64,000 nucleotides of DNA from Dyadobacter sp. CY261 (lineage in GTDB: Bacteria > Bacteroidota > Bacteroidia > Cytophagales > Spirosomataceae). The DNA lies in the NCBI RefSeq assembly GCF_021440085.1, contig NZ_JAKCPW010000005.1, positions 124,001 to 188,000 on the forward strand, given 5' to 3'. The notes beneath the pieces were generated by a model. The model was not told where the DNA came from and searched no databases. It saw only the letters and a list, made by a program, of their open reading frames with translations. The position numbers were made by a program, and so were the translations under genes. Positions 52,117-62,521 of the stretch are shown here, piece by piece (position 1 is the stretch's first letter; each line of letters opens with the position of its first letter).

Positions 52117-54909
52117 ATGAGAACATCACTATTCATTCTATTCTTCATCTCTGCCTCGCTCAGCGCATTCGCGCAATCCCTCAAAGGAAAGATCACGGAT
52201 GAAAAAAATGGCTCTGCGCTACCCGGAGTTTCCATTCTGGTGCAGGGAACCAACACCGGTACCGTAACGGACCCGGACGGAAATTTCGCATTGAGCCTTG
52301 CCGACGGTAGCTACAACATCGTCATCTCGTTCATCGGCTACACATCCAGGATTATCCCGGCGACCGTCAGCGCAGGACAAGCCGCCCCGCTCAACATTAC
52401 GCTGGCTGAATCTTCGGAAGTATTGGGAGAAATTGTCGTAACAGGTTCGCGAAGCGGTGGACGTTCGCGCATCGACTCTCCGGTTCCAGTTGACATTATT
52501 CCTGTTTCACAAATCACCAACAGCGTCGGCCAGGTTGACATTAACCAGATCCTCACCTACATCGCACCATCTTTCCAATCGTCGCGGCAAACGATCTCGG
52601 ACGGTTCCGACCACATTGATCCTGCCCAACTCCGTGGTCTCGGGCCCGATCAGGTGCTGGTGTTGGTGAATGGCAAAAGAAGGCACCAGTCGTCGCTCGT
52701 GAATGTAAACGGGACGGTCAACAGGGGCACGGTTGGTACCGATTTGAATGCGATTCCGGCAACGTCGGTTGAGAAAATCGAAATCCTCCGGGATGGCGCC
52801 GCGGCACAATACGGCTCCGATGCGATTGCCGGAGTGATCAACATTATCCTGAAAAGCCGCACCGGCCTCAGCGGCAATGTATCGTATGGACAGAATGTGA
52901 CGAGCTACGACAAAAACTATATTATCAATAACAACAAGGATGCGTCCGTCAACATTTCGGACGGCGGCACGGCTCAGATCGGGCTTAATTATGGGTTGAA
53001 GATTGGTCAGAAAGGATTTGTAAATATTACCGGCGAATATGTGCACCGCGACGCCACCAACCGCACCGGAACTTACACCGGCCAGATTTTCCCGGCAGTC
53101 GACGGCAAAGTAGTCGATGACGACCTGCTGAAACAAAAAAACCTCACCCGGAACGACTTCGATATGCGCATCGGAAACTCGGAAGTGAAGGGCGGCGGCG
53201 TTGTCGTCAATGCGAGCATACCGCTTTCAGAACAGGTAGAACTGTACGCATTTGGCCAATACAACAATAAAAAAGGCAATGCGGCCGGATTTTACCGCTA
53301 TCCCAATGGCGTGCCTGCGGTAGTGCGGACCAATATTTTTGCCGTGTATCCCAATGGCTTCCTGCCGGAAATCAATAGCGACGTGACCGACATTTCGGCC
53401 GCGGCGGGTATTCGTGGCAAGTTTGGTGAATGGCGGTACGACCTCAGCAACACGTTTGGCAAGAATGATTTTGACTACCTGATCAGCAATTCCGTCAACT
53501 ACACCCAGGCGATTTCGAATGCCAATTTCCAGCGCGAGTTCAATGCGGGGGGTAATGCGTTTCTCCAAAACACGATCAACCTGGATCTTGGACGAAAATT
53601 CAATGTCCTGCAAGGGCTCAATGTAGCGCTCGGGGCCGAGCAGCGAACCGACAAATACACCATCACGGCAGGTGAAGAAGCTTCCTACAAAAACTATGAT
53701 ATTGCAGCGGGTGTGGCTGCCGGCGCACAGGTATTCTCCGGGTTTTTCCCACAAAATGCAGGATCGCATGCACGGCACAGCGTAGCCGGTTACCTGGATC
53801 TCGAACAAGACATTACCGAGGCCTGGGTTGTGAGCGCCGCCCTCCGTTTTGAAAATTATTCGGATTTCGGAAACACACTAAACTACAAAGTTGCGACCCG
53901 CTACAAAATAACGGACGGCATTGCACTGCGCGCTTCGACCAGCAGCGGTTTCCGGGCACCATCGCTGCAACAGCGGTACTATGCCAAAACCAACACGCTT
54001 TTTGTGACCCAAAACGGCCAGCAGGTGCCCCAGGAGAGCGGCACTTTTACCAATGACAGCAAGCCGGCAGAAATCCTCGGAATACCAAAGCTGAAACAGG
54101 AAACATCACAGAGTTATACCGTCGGTGCCACGGTGCAGATCAGCAATGCATTTGAATTGACCGTGGATGCTTACCAGATCGATATCGATGACCGGATCGT
54201 GCTTACTAACAACTTCAACGACGGAGGCAATGAAAATCTGAAAGCGCAGCTTGCAGCAGCCAATGCGACCACAGCCAACTTCTTCGCCAATGCCGTCGAT
54301 ACGCGATCAAGAGGGATTGAAGGCGTTTTGTCTTACAATACTAAATTTGGCAAAGGCCAGTCGCTAAGGGCCGTGCTGGCAGGAACATTCATCCAAAACA
54401 GGGTAAAAAAAGGGGCGGACGGCAAACCAATCATTCACGCTTCCGACATTTTGATCCAGACCAATCAGGTCAATACCTATTTCAACCGTGAAGATTTGAG
54501 CCGCTTTGAAATAGCCAGTCCGCGCAACAAGCAAAGCCTGACCATCAACTACAAAGCAGGGAAATTCGGGGCAATGTTGCGCGGGGTGAGGTTTGGCGAA
54601 GTCACCTATTGGGATCCGACGATCGACCCCACCAAACCAGACTCCTGGCCCGTGAACACGCTTACCGGTAACAAGGAAACGCTCGACCAGACTTTCGGTG
54701 CCAAAATCGTGACCGACCTCGCATTGAGCTACGATCTGGTCAAAGGCATCGGCGTGACAATCGGGGCCAATAATGTGTTCGATGTGTACCAGGATAAGCA
54801 TACGCATTCGGGCAATGTGAGCTCGGGCCGGTTTGTGTATTCGCGCCGTGTCCAGCAGATGGGCTTTAACGGCCGTTACCTTTTTGCAAGACTGAATTTT
54901 ACATTTTAG
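52117..54909 (+). CDS. TonB-dependent receptor with carboxypeptidase-regulatory-like domain
   Basis: This 930-aa outer-membrane protein has a signal peptide (ending LSAFAQ), a CarboxypepD_reg-like domain (about 21-100; LKGKITDEKNGSALPGVSIL) and a plug (GEIVVTGSRSGGRSRIDSPV; VNGKRRHQSSLV; KIEILRDGAAAQYGSDAIAG). A barrel with a terminal Phe follows (FARLNFTF). It lacks the SusC-specific signature and has no susD next to it, so it is more like a siderophore, vitamin or metal receptor than a glycan importer. The ligand is unknown. Confidence 0.92.
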   Translation: MRTSLFILFFISASLSAFAQSLKGKITDEKNGSALPGVSILVQGTNTGTVTDPDGNFALSLADGSYNIVISFIGYTSRIIPATVSAGQAAPLNITLAESSEVLGEIVVTGSRSGGRSRIDSPVPVDIIPVSQITNSVGQVDINQILTYIAPSFQSSRQTISDGSDHIDPAQLRGLGPDQVLVLVNGKRRHQSSLVNVNGTVNRGTVGTDLNAIPATSVEKIEILRDGAAAQYGSDAIAGVINIILKSRTGLSGNVSYGQNVTSYDKNYIINNNKDASVNISDGGTAQIGLNYGLKIGQKGFVNITGEYVHRDATNRTGTYTGQIFPAVDGKVVDDDLLKQKNLTRNDFDMRIGNSEVKGGGVVVNASIPLSEQVELYAFGQYNNKKGNAAGFYRYPNGVPAVVRTNIFAVYPNGFLPEINSDVTDISAAAGIRGKFGEWRYDLSNTFGKNDFDYLISNSVNYTQAISNANFQREFNAGGNAFLQNTINLDLGRKFNVLQGLNVALGAEQRTDKYTITAGEEASYKNYDIAAGVAAGAQVFSGFFPQNAGSHARHSVAGYLDLEQDITEAWVVSAALRFENYSDFGNTLNYKVATRYKITDGIALRASTSSGFRAPSLQQRYYAKTNTLFVTQNGQQVPQESGTFTNDSKPAEILGIPKLKQETSQSYTVGATVQISNAFELTVDAYQIDIDDRIVLTNNFNDGGNENLKAQLAAANATTANFFANAVDTRSRGIEGVLSYNTKFGKGQSLRAVLAGTFIQNRVKKGADGKPIIHASDILIQTNQVNTYFNREDLSRFEIASPRNKQSLTINYKAGKFGAMLRGVRFGEVTYWDPTIDPTKPDSWPVNTLTGNKETLDQTFGAKIVTDLALSYDLVKGIGVTIGANNVFDVYQDKHTHSGNVSSGRFVYSRRVQQMGFNGRYLFARLNFTF

Positions 54910-54920
54910 CACATTCCAGG

Positions 54921-54947
54921 CCAGCCGGACCCGGAATGTCCGGCTGG
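54921..54947. terminator. Bidirectional terminator between convergent genes
   Basis: CCAGCCGGAC (54921-54930) pairs perfectly with GTCCGGCTGG (54938-54947). It occupies almost the whole 39-bp gap between the TonB receptor stop and the end of the convergent porin-like gene. TTTAAATT follows on the plus strand. Confidence 0.8.
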
Positions 54948-54948
54948 T

Positions 54949-56325
54949 TTAAATTGAAATCTGATATTGCAAAGTCCAGCTACCGCGCCGGCTATCTTTG
55001 GCAAGCTCATTGGCGATCGAAGCAGCTTTATAGACAGGCCGGTTTTCGTAATTGAGCGATAATTTGCCATTGTGCCCTTTCATCAGCCAGTTTACACCCG
55101 CATTATAAATGTTTACCGCATCCTGCAAACGATCATAATCGCCGCGTTGCAAGGATGCATAAGGCATTAATGTGCCCTGGTCGCCTAGCAGACCATCTTT
55201 CAGCTTGTACCCTGCTTGTGCATAAATCACATTACCTGTCCCAAACATCGGATAAGCATTCCCATGTGTGCCGCCGACGCCCGTAATCGGCTGCGAGGTG
55301 CCGGTCGCAGGGTTCATAATGCCATTGTAGCGGAGGTAACCTTTACCATAGTCCGTCCCGAAATAGCCGACATAGGCAGACAATGCCGTTCCTTTCTCCG
55401 CATTCAAAGGCATATCCAGGTAAGCGGCCACCGACCAGAGCGTCATGTCGCTGTAAAGCGTATCTACGGCCTCCTTCCGCCATGTCGCATTCTTTTGAGA
55501 GGTAATGCCGGCTTCGACGTTCAATACTTTCCGTTTGCCGAGGTAAGTGCCTGTCATGTAGCCAGGCGTGGTGTTGTCTTCGGTATCGAAAATGTTGTAA
55601 ATAAGCAAACCCTGGAACTGTTTGCGGTGTTTGCGCTGCGCGAAAACGGAGTTTTGGTTCAGCGCAGCGGGAGTCGAGCCACTGGTTTCAACCGGAAACG
55701 GATCTGCGACTCCGACGCGATAGTTCAGCTTGCCGATCTGGCCCCGGCTATAAACGGTAAGTTTTCTGGAAAACTGGTCGGTCTGGTCGACGGTTGCCTG
55801 CGCAAATACCGGCACGTCCAATGTCATGATGGTGCCAATGCTGGGCTGCGAGAAGCGGGAAAAGCCGCTGACAATGGTTAAGCCGCCTCCAAAACGTATA
55901 AAGCTGTTGCCTTTGCGCTGGATTTCATATTCGCCGACGGCGTCATGAAAGAACGCGGCGATCTTGCGTTGGCTGGGTGTTCCGGTGGTATTGTAGGTAG
56001 GGAATGCACTCACTTTGTTGAAATTGTTCATCCCAAACTGCGTGTAGAAGAAAATGCGATCAGTGAGTTGGCCGAATAATTGCATGCGCGTCCGCCGCAG
56101 GCCAATATCAAATGTATTGGCTTCGTGATCACTCAAAACGGTCGTGCCCGGGTTGTTATCGTTCAACCGCAGCCATACCTGATTCGTGAAGGTGAATTTT
56201 ACATAATGTGAGCCGGATTCGTTAAGATTGTAACGGATATCATTTCTCTTGTTATCGTCCGAAGGCATCACTTGCGCAGTCGCCACGGTTGTTCCGAGCA
56301 TGATGAGGGAAAGGATTTTTTTCAT
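54949..56325 (-). CDS. Porin-like outer-membrane beta-barrel protein
   Basis: This 458-aa protein has a signal peptide (MKKILSLIMLGTTVATAQ). It is rich in alternating strands (HYVKFTFTNQVWLRLNDNNP; GLRRTRMQLFGQLTDRIFFY; RFGGGLTIVSGFSRF; LSAYVGYFGTDYGKGYLRYN) and ends with a barrel-type strand (WTLQYQISI). The overall look is that of the phosphate-selective porin O/P-like group of Bacteroidota, but no specific substrate motif is visible. It is divergent from the regulator gene by 83 bp. Confidence 0.78.
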   Translation of the reverse strand: MKKILSLIMLGTTVATAQVMPSDDNKRNDIRYNLNESGSHYVKFTFTNQVWLRLNDNNPGTTVLSDHEANTFDIGLRRTRMQLFGQLTDRIFFYTQFGMNNFNKVSAFPTYNTTGTPSQRKIAAFFHDAVGEYEIQRKGNSFIRFGGGLTIVSGFSRFSQPSIGTIMTLDVPVFAQATVDQTDQFSRKLTVYSRGQIGKLNYRVGVADPFPVETSGSTPAALNQNSVFAQRKHRKQFQGLLIYNIFDTEDNTTPGYMTGTYLGKRKVLNVEAGITSQKNATWRKEAVDTLYSDMTLWSVAAYLDMPLNAEKGTALSAYVGYFGTDYGKGYLRYNGIMNPATGTSQPITGVGGTHGNAYPMFGTGNVIYAQAGYKLKDGLLGDQGTLMPYASLQRGDYDRLQDAVNIYNAGVNWLMKGHNGKLSLNYENRPVYKAASIANELAKDSRRGSWTLQYQISI

Positions 56326-56408
56326 TTAGAGTACTATTGAGTTATACACACTAATACCGGTTTAAACCCTTCTGAAAGAACTAAAACGACATTAACGGCT
56401 ATTTAAAA

Positions 56409-59309
56409 ATGATATTGAATACGGCAGAAAAAGGACTTAATGCAAGTCATTTCCCAAGCCGGGCCTTCAAATATAAGGCGGGTTGTTGTACTGCCATACT
56501 CTTTTTGGTCACAATCTTCCTCCCCTCTTTTGCCCAGGAAACCCCGCCGCTGATCAACTATCCTGCCACTTTATACAAAGCTCACAACCAAAACTGGGAC
56601 ATTTGCCAAAGTACCGATGACGTAATCTATTCCGCCAATTCCGACGGCTTGCTGGAACATGACGGCGCATCATGGAAGCTATACCCGCTACCCGACGGCC
56701 AAATTGTCCGAACGGTGCTTTACGACGAACAACCGCTCCAGCCGGTGGGAGGCAAAGTCCTTAATCGTCCGGCGCAAACCGAGAAGCGCATTTATGTCGG
56801 CGGATTTTCGGAGTTCGGTTATTGGAAAAAGGAATCGGACGGACAATTGAAATATTACTCACTGAGCAAAAAGGTCAAGTTCCCAAGCCTGAAAACGGAA
56901 GAAATCTGGCATATTCTCAAAACACCCCAATACGTTTACTTTCAATCCTTTTCGATCATTTATCGGTACGACGGCAAAAATCTGGTCGAGATTAAGGGCC
57001 CGGGCAATTTCATGTTCATGCGATACGTCCGGAACCGTGTGCTGGTCCAATTGATCGGGCGCGGACTTTATGAACTTCAAGGTCAGCGGCTTCAACCTTT
57101 GCCGGGAACTGAAGGTCTCGCACCTACCACTGTATCGTCAATATTGCCCTATGACGACAGGAAAATATTGATCACCACTACCAAACACGGCATTTATCTA
57201 TGGAATAATGGGTTGTTATCACCTTGGGACATCGCTATTTCCGGCGAGCTGAAACGGAATATTATCAACAGGGCGCTTGTCATGAGCCGCGATAGCAGCC
57301 TTATTTTCGGAACCATTCAGAATGGGGTTTATGTGGTTTCCAGAAATGGGGTGCTGCGGTACCGGTTCAATAAGGAGACTGGTTTACAAAACAATACAGT
57401 GCTTGCCTTGCAGGAGGATTCGCAGCAACAGCTTTGGATAGGGCTCGATCAGGGGATCGACATGGTAAAAATGTCTTCGCCAATCATCGCTTACCAAACC
57501 AGCGACAATCCGCTTGGCTCTACTTACGCCGCCGCCATCTGGCGTGGCAATCTTTATGTAGGGTCAAATAAGGGTGTATTCGTCAAAAAATGGCTGTCGC
57601 CGGAGCCATTTCAGCCAGTGTGGGGACTTGAAGGACAAACCTGGGCACTTAAAGTCCTCGATGACCAACTGCTATGCGGCCATAATGATGCCACCTATCG
57701 CATCGATGAAAGCGGTGTAACCAAAATATCGAATATTAACGGCGGCTGGGTTTTCCTTCCGGTCAAAAACGGAAACGAGACCTTCCTTTTACAAGGCGCG
57801 TATGTGGGTTTGCATGTTTATAAAAAGGACTCAAAAGGCATCTGGAAGTATGCCTACCCGGTCAGAGGCTCGGTGCCGATACCAGTCAAACAAATTGTAC
57901 GCGACAACTCAGGCACTTTCTGGCTCGGGCATGCTTATAAGGGTTTATTCCAGACCCAGCTAACATCGGTACTGGATTCGGCGCTCATCTGGAAAGAATT
58001 CAAGGCCCCGCAAGATTTACCCAGCGAATTTTCGGTCGAAGTGGTGCAATGGCTCAATGGGCAGGTTCGGGTCCGTGCCGGTAATGTGTTTTACCAACCC
58101 AACCAACTCGGGAAACTAGTGCCGAGCGGCGATTTTACAAAGGAAGAGGAAAATTATAAGGTTAGAACAGGCCTGCATGGCGACTGGTTTAAGGTATTCA
58201 TGAATCGCGTAGCATATTACCCACCGGGCAAAGAAACGCGAAACCTTGCGTTGACGCTTGTTCGCAACAGTGAAACCATCGTCCCACTATCCGAGGATTA
58301 CTATTTCTTCTGCCTCGATAACGGTTATGCATTATACGACCGCAAATCGCCGAATGACTACAACGAGGCAGCAGGACCTCCTATGATCAGGAAAGTTGCC
58401 AATCTGCGTAACCTCAACGAAACATTTGACATTTCCGGCAGCCCCTCCCTGCCGGCGGAGATACGCTCCTTACGTATAGCATTTGCGTTACCTGTTTATG
58501 GTCAGAACGTACAGTACAAATACAGGCTGAAAGGATTGAATGACCAATGGTCGGAATGGTCGGATCAGAACTTTGTTGAATTTACTAACCTGGAATCGAA
58601 GGATTATATTTTCGAAATCCGCAGCAGCCTGAACGACGCTATCACAACTTACCATTTCGGCGTAAAACCCTATTGGCACGAAACCGTGTTCGCCAAAATC
58701 CTTTTTGCGGTAATAATTGCCCTGGCGCTAGCTGCATTACTTTTGTACCAGGAAAAACGGCTCGCTCGTCACCGACGCAAGCTGATCGAAGAGCAGGAAG
58801 AAAAACTACGGCAGCAGCGCCTTTCGAGCGAGCGGCGCATCATGCAAATCCAGAACGAGAAATTACAAAGTGATATTCAGAGCAAGAGCCAGCAGTTGAG
58901 CAATGTCGCCATCAATGTTGTCCGCAAGAACGAAATTTTAGAGGAAATCCGTGATGAGCTCAAACAGGTGAAAGCCGAGATGGGGCAGCAGCTGCCTAAC
59001 ATTCATTATCAAAAATTACTGCACAGTATCGAACGCAATGTCGCCGGTAAAGACGACTGGGTTTTGTTCGAGCAAAACTTTGACGATGTGCATGAACAGT
59101 TTTTCAAACGCCTTCGACAAGTATATCCTTCCATTTCTCCGTCCGAACTGCGCCTCGCGGCCTGCCTCAGGATGAATCTTTCCACCAAGGAAATGGCTCC
59201 CGTATTGGGGATTTCCGTACGCGGTGTGGAAATCAAGCGCTACCGTCTACGCAAAAAGCTTGGATTGGACATCGACGCTAATCTGACCCAGTTTATGATG
59301 GACATCTGA
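56409..59309 (+). CDS. Transmembrane regulator: periplasmic propeller, Y_Y_Y domain, coiled coil, LuxR-like HTH
   Basis: This 966-aa protein has an N-terminal signal or anchor region (about 27-44, CCTAILFLVTIFLPSF). A large periplasmic sensor built of propeller-like repeats follows (about 50-660; DVIYSANSDGLLEHDGASWK, RKILITTTKHGIYLWNNG). A Y_Y_Y-type domain comes next (about 690-750; YKYRLKGLNDQWSEWSDQNF), then a membrane helix (about 760-780), a long coiled coil (about 785-860), and a C-terminal helix-turn-helix of LuxR type (about 908-955; LSPSELRLAACLRMNLSTKE). There is no kinase or receiver domain, so it resembles a one-component SusR-like sensor. It stands 166 bp upstream of susC/susD and probably controls them. 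Confidence 0.88.
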   Translation: MILNTAEKGLNASHFPSRAFKYKAGCCTAILFLVTIFLPSFAQETPPLINYPATLYKAHNQNWDICQSTDDVIYSANSDGLLEHDGASWKLYPLPDGQIVRTVLYDEQPLQPVGGKVLNRPAQTEKRIYVGGFSEFGYWKKESDGQLKYYSLSKKVKFPSLKTEEIWHILKTPQYVYFQSFSIIYRYDGKNLVEIKGPGNFMFMRYVRNRVLVQLIGRGLYELQGQRLQPLPGTEGLAPTTVSSILPYDDRKILITTTKHGIYLWNNGLLSPWDIAISGELKRNIINRALVMSRDSSLIFGTIQNGVYVVSRNGVLRYRFNKETGLQNNTVLALQEDSQQQLWIGLDQGIDMVKMSSPIIAYQTSDNPLGSTYAAAIWRGNLYVGSNKGVFVKKWLSPEPFQPVWGLEGQTWALKVLDDQLLCGHNDATYRIDESGVTKISNINGGWVFLPVKNGNETFLLQGAYVGLHVYKKDSKGIWKYAYPVRGSVPIPVKQIVRDNSGTFWLGHAYKGLFQTQLTSVLDSALIWKEFKAPQDLPSEFSVEVVQWLNGQVRVRAGNVFYQPNQLGKLVPSGDFTKEEENYKVRTGLHGDWFKVFMNRVAYYPPGKETRNLALTLVRNSETIVPLSEDYYFFCLDNGYALYDRKSPNDYNEAAGPPMIRKVANLRNLNETFDISGSPSLPAEIRSLRIAFALPVYGQNVQYKYRLKGLNDQWSEWSDQNFVEFTNLESKDYIFEIRSSLNDAITTYHFGVKPYWHETVFAKILFAVIIALALAALLLYQEKRLARHRRKLIEEQEEKLRQQRLSSERRIMQIQNEKLQSDIQSKSQQLSNVAINVVRKNEILEEIRDELKQVKAEMGQQLPNIHYQKLLHSIERNVAGKDDWVLFEQNFDDVHEQFFKRLRQVYPSISPSELRLAACLRMNLSTKEMAPVLGISVRGVEIKRYRLRKKLGLDIDANLTQFMMDI

Positions 59310-59398
59310 TGCATTTGCACTAATCCACCACAAACCTCTTATTATATTAGAAAACCTTGCATTATTCTCATTGATGTAGTGGTGATGTAGTGTTTTTC

Positions 59399-59430
59399 TT
59401 GATTCCTCTCCGCCTTCGCGCTTAATTTTG
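59399..59430 (+). promoter_or_regulatory. Promoter of the second susC-susD operon
   Basis: TTG (59399-59401), a 21-nt spacer, TAATTTTG (59423-59430), an exact match to the Bacteroidota consensus. The leader to the susC start codon is about 40 nt. This lies downstream of the regulator gene, so susCD can be transcribed separately from it. Confidence 0.7.
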
Positions 59431-59475
59431 AATTCAATAAATTCTTATAATAATTCAATCACCAATTAGAAACTG

Positions 59476-62400
59476 ATGAAAACTACTGTACGATTACTGT
59501 ACATGCTCGTTTTCCTGGCGGTAGGGAGCTTTTCTTACGCACAGGAAATAAATGTGACAGGAAAGGTCACTTCGAGTGCCGACAATTCGGCGCTTCCGGG
59601 CGCCAGCGTGCTCATCAAAGGCACTACAACTGGTGTCCCTACCGACGCCGAAGGTAACTATGCTATAAAGGTTCCGTCTCCTCAATCTGTACTCGTCTTC
59701 TCGATGATCGGGATGACGCCACAGGAAATAACCGTAGGCACTCAAATCCTCCTGAATGTGGGATTAGCGGAAGACGCGAAAGCGCTAAACGAGGTGCTGG
59801 TTGTGGGTTACGGTTCACAGAAAAAACTCGACGTTACCGGTGCCATTACTCAGATCAAAGGCGCCGATATTGCCAAGCAGCCTTCCATGAATGCCGTTAG
59901 CGGTTTGCAGGGAAAGGTTGCGGGCGTGCAGATCAACAATTCAGGTAAGCCAGGAGAAGCGCCACAAATCCGTATCCGCGGTGTCGGAACGGCCTATGGT
60001 AGCGCCAACCCGCTCTATGTTGTCGATGGTGTGTGGTTTGACGACATCAGCTTCCTCAACTCAGGCGATATCGAAAGCATGAACATCCTCAAAGATGCAT
60101 CCAGTCAGTCAATTTATGGCGTGCGTGCAGCAAACGGGGTGGTTTTGATTACTACCAAAAAAGGAAAATCAGGACAGGCTGTTATCGACTACAATGGCTT
60201 CGTAGGTTACCAGAAAGTAACCAACCAGATCAAAATGGCGAATGCAAACGAATATGCTACGATGATTAACGAGCTGAGCCGGATCAATGGAAAATCTGAT
60301 ATTCTCGATCCAGCTCAATTTGGGGAAGGCACCGATTGGTACCACCAGATACTGCGCAATGCATTCGTGACCAATCACCAGATTTCGATCAGTGGTGGTG
60401 GCGAAAAATCGACTTTCAACTTTTCCTTAGGTTATTTGGATCAGAATGGTGTTGTTGAAAAGAACAATTTCAAACGTTATACAGCGCGTTTGCAAAATGA
60501 TTTCCAGGTACTGAAAAATCTAAAAGTCGGTTACTCGGCCACTGGCTCTTTTAGTAAATCACAAGATGAGGCGGGAGGTATTTTCCGCCAGTTGTATGCA
60601 GCAGGTCCGGTTGTTCCAGTTTACTATGCCGACGGTACATACGGCGATCCTACCGATTACAACCTGGGTGACGGTAACAACTTCAACCCGCAGGCTACCA
60701 TTGATTTTTACAACCAGAATACCAAAAAGACACTGCTTACAGGTAATGCATACGCGGAACTGCAAGTCCTGAAAGGCCTTACATTCAGGACAAGCCTCGG
60801 TGGACGGTATGGACAAGACGAAACCCGTAGTTACGTTCCGCAGTATATTGCCACATTTAAGCAACGCAACACGACCAGTTTTCTTGAATTCGTGCGCCCG
60901 CAAACACGGTATTGGATCTTTGAAAATACATTGACCTATACCAAAGATTTCGGCCAGCACAGTTTCACAGCGCTTCTAGGACAATCCGCCCAGCGCGACC
61001 AATCTTACAAAGTGACCGCTAATGCGCTGAACGTACCATTCACCAGTGAAGGCGATCTCTACCTTGCATTAGGTAGCGCCGACGGCCGCAATGTAAAAGA
61101 CGAAGGCGATCTGGGTACTTATGCCTCCTATTTCGGTCGTGTGAATTACTCTTTCGGCGAGCGATACCTGCTGAATGCGTCGCTCCGTGCGGATGGTTCT
61201 TCCAAATTTTTTGAAGGCGGCAATGCCTGGGGCTACTTCCCATCCGTGGGTGCAGGCTGGGTGATCAGCAATGAGAACTTCATGAAGGCCCAAACGATTT
61301 TTGACAACCTTAAAATCCGTGGTAGCTGGGGTAAGATCGGTAATGCTTCCGTTCCTTCTAACCTATCGACACTGACAGTGGCAACGGGCGGTGGACTGGC
61401 AGCTATTTTCGGCGGACAGTTAAATACAGGCGCAAGCATTAACACCATTATCCCTCCTACCACTTACTGGGAACGCGGTGTCGGTACCGATGTGGGTATA
61501 GAGGCTTCATTCCTGAAATCGAGACTGACCGTGGAACTGGACTATTATATCAAGAAAACTGAACGAGCGATCTTCGACATTCCTGTGCTGACTTCCGTGG
61601 GCACAGAGTCGGGCAGAATCGTCGGTAACCAGGCCGATTTCGAGAACCAGGGTTTTGAATTTGCCTTGAACTGGCGCGACGAAATCGGCGAAGACCTCTC
61701 TTATAGCATTGGTTTCAATGGTGCCATGAACAACAACAAAGTACTCGCAGTATCGTCCGGTGCCAACCCGATCTACGACGGTGGTGTGGGACTTACCAGC
61801 GGTGCACTCGCTACCCGCACCCGCGTTGGCGATCCGATCGGTTCATTTTATGGCTATGTAGTGGATGGCATTTTTCAAAATCAGGATGAAATTGCAAAAT
61901 CCGCCCAGCCTGGTGCAAAGCCCGGTGATTTCAGATACCGCGACATTAGCGGAACCAACGGCGTGCCCGATGGTACTATTTCCGGTCTTGACCGCCAGGT
62001 GATTGGAAACCCTAACCCCAAATTTACCTATGGTATCAACACCAGCTGGAACTACCGCAACATCGACCTCATGCTCGATTTCCAGGGCGTAGCGAAAGTG
62101 GATATTTATAATGCCAACCTCGGCTGGCGTTATGGTAACGAAAACTTCACCAAGGACTTCTACGACAACAGATGGCACGGTGAAGGCACTTCGAATACCT
62201 ATCCTTCTGCAAACATAGGCGGCGGCCAAAACTACCTCCCTAATACATTCTTTGTACAAAGCGGCAGCTATTTCCGTGTGAGAAATGCGCAGATCGGCTA
62301 CACGTTCCCGCAGGCATTCAACGAAAAGCTGAAAATCCGCAAGCTGCGTTTGTATGCCAATGCGCAGAACCCGCTGAACTTCTTTAAATACAAAGGCCTG

Positions 62401-62508
62401 TCGCCCGAGGTACGTGCCAACGAAAATAAACCGACACAGGCCGGTATCGATGCCAACGTGTACCCGCTTTCAGCGACTTACAACTTCGGAATTAATGTCA
62501 CTTTCTAA
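59476..62508 (+). CDS. SusC/RagA-family TonB-dependent outer-membrane transporter (second copy)
   Basis: This 1010-aa protein has a signal peptide (ending SFSYAQ) and a CarboxypepD_reg-like domain (about 23-103; NVTGKVTSSADNSALPGASV). A SusC plug follows (LVVGYGSQKKLDVTGAITQI; MNILKDASSQSIYGVRAANG), then a barrel ending YNFGINVTF. It would import a glycan or oligosaccharide with the SusD encoded 14 bp downstream. No enzyme genes are visible before the window ends, so the substrate class is open. The upstream transmembrane LuxR-like protein is the likely regulator. Confidence 0.95.
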   Translation: MKTTVRLLYMLVFLAVGSFSYAQEINVTGKVTSSADNSALPGASVLIKGTTTGVPTDAEGNYAIKVPSPQSVLVFSMIGMTPQEITVGTQILLNVGLAEDAKALNEVLVVGYGSQKKLDVTGAITQIKGADIAKQPSMNAVSGLQGKVAGVQINNSGKPGEAPQIRIRGVGTAYGSANPLYVVDGVWFDDISFLNSGDIESMNILKDASSQSIYGVRAANGVVLITTKKGKSGQAVIDYNGFVGYQKVTNQIKMANANEYATMINELSRINGKSDILDPAQFGEGTDWYHQILRNAFVTNHQISISGGGEKSTFNFSLGYLDQNGVVEKNNFKRYTARLQNDFQVLKNLKVGYSATGSFSKSQDEAGGIFRQLYAAGPVVPVYYADGTYGDPTDYNLGDGNNFNPQATIDFYNQNTKKTLLTGNAYAELQVLKGLTFRTSLGGRYGQDETRSYVPQYIATFKQRNTTSFLEFVRPQTRYWIFENTLTYTKDFGQHSFTALLGQSAQRDQSYKVTANALNVPFTSEGDLYLALGSADGRNVKDEGDLGTYASYFGRVNYSFGERYLLNASLRADGSSKFFEGGNAWGYFPSVGAGWVISNENFMKAQTIFDNLKIRGSWGKIGNASVPSNLSTLTVATGGGLAAIFGGQLNTGASINTIIPPTTYWERGVGTDVGIEASFLKSRLTVELDYYIKKTERAIFDIPVLTSVGTESGRIVGNQADFENQGFEFALNWRDEIGEDLSYSIGFNGAMNNNKVLAVSSGANPIYDGGVGLTSGALATRTRVGDPIGSFYGYVVDGIFQNQDEIAKSAQPGAKPGDFRYRDISGTNGVPDGTISGLDRQVIGNPNPKFTYGINTSWNYRNIDLMLDFQGVAKVDIYNANLGWRYGNENFTKDFYDNRWHGEGTSNTYPSANIGGGQNYLPNTFFVQSGSYFRVRNAQIGYTFPQAFNEKLKIRKLRLYANAQNPLNFFKYKGLSPEVRANENKPTQAGIDANVYPLSATYNFGINVTF

Positions 62509-62521
62509 GATCACAAGCGAA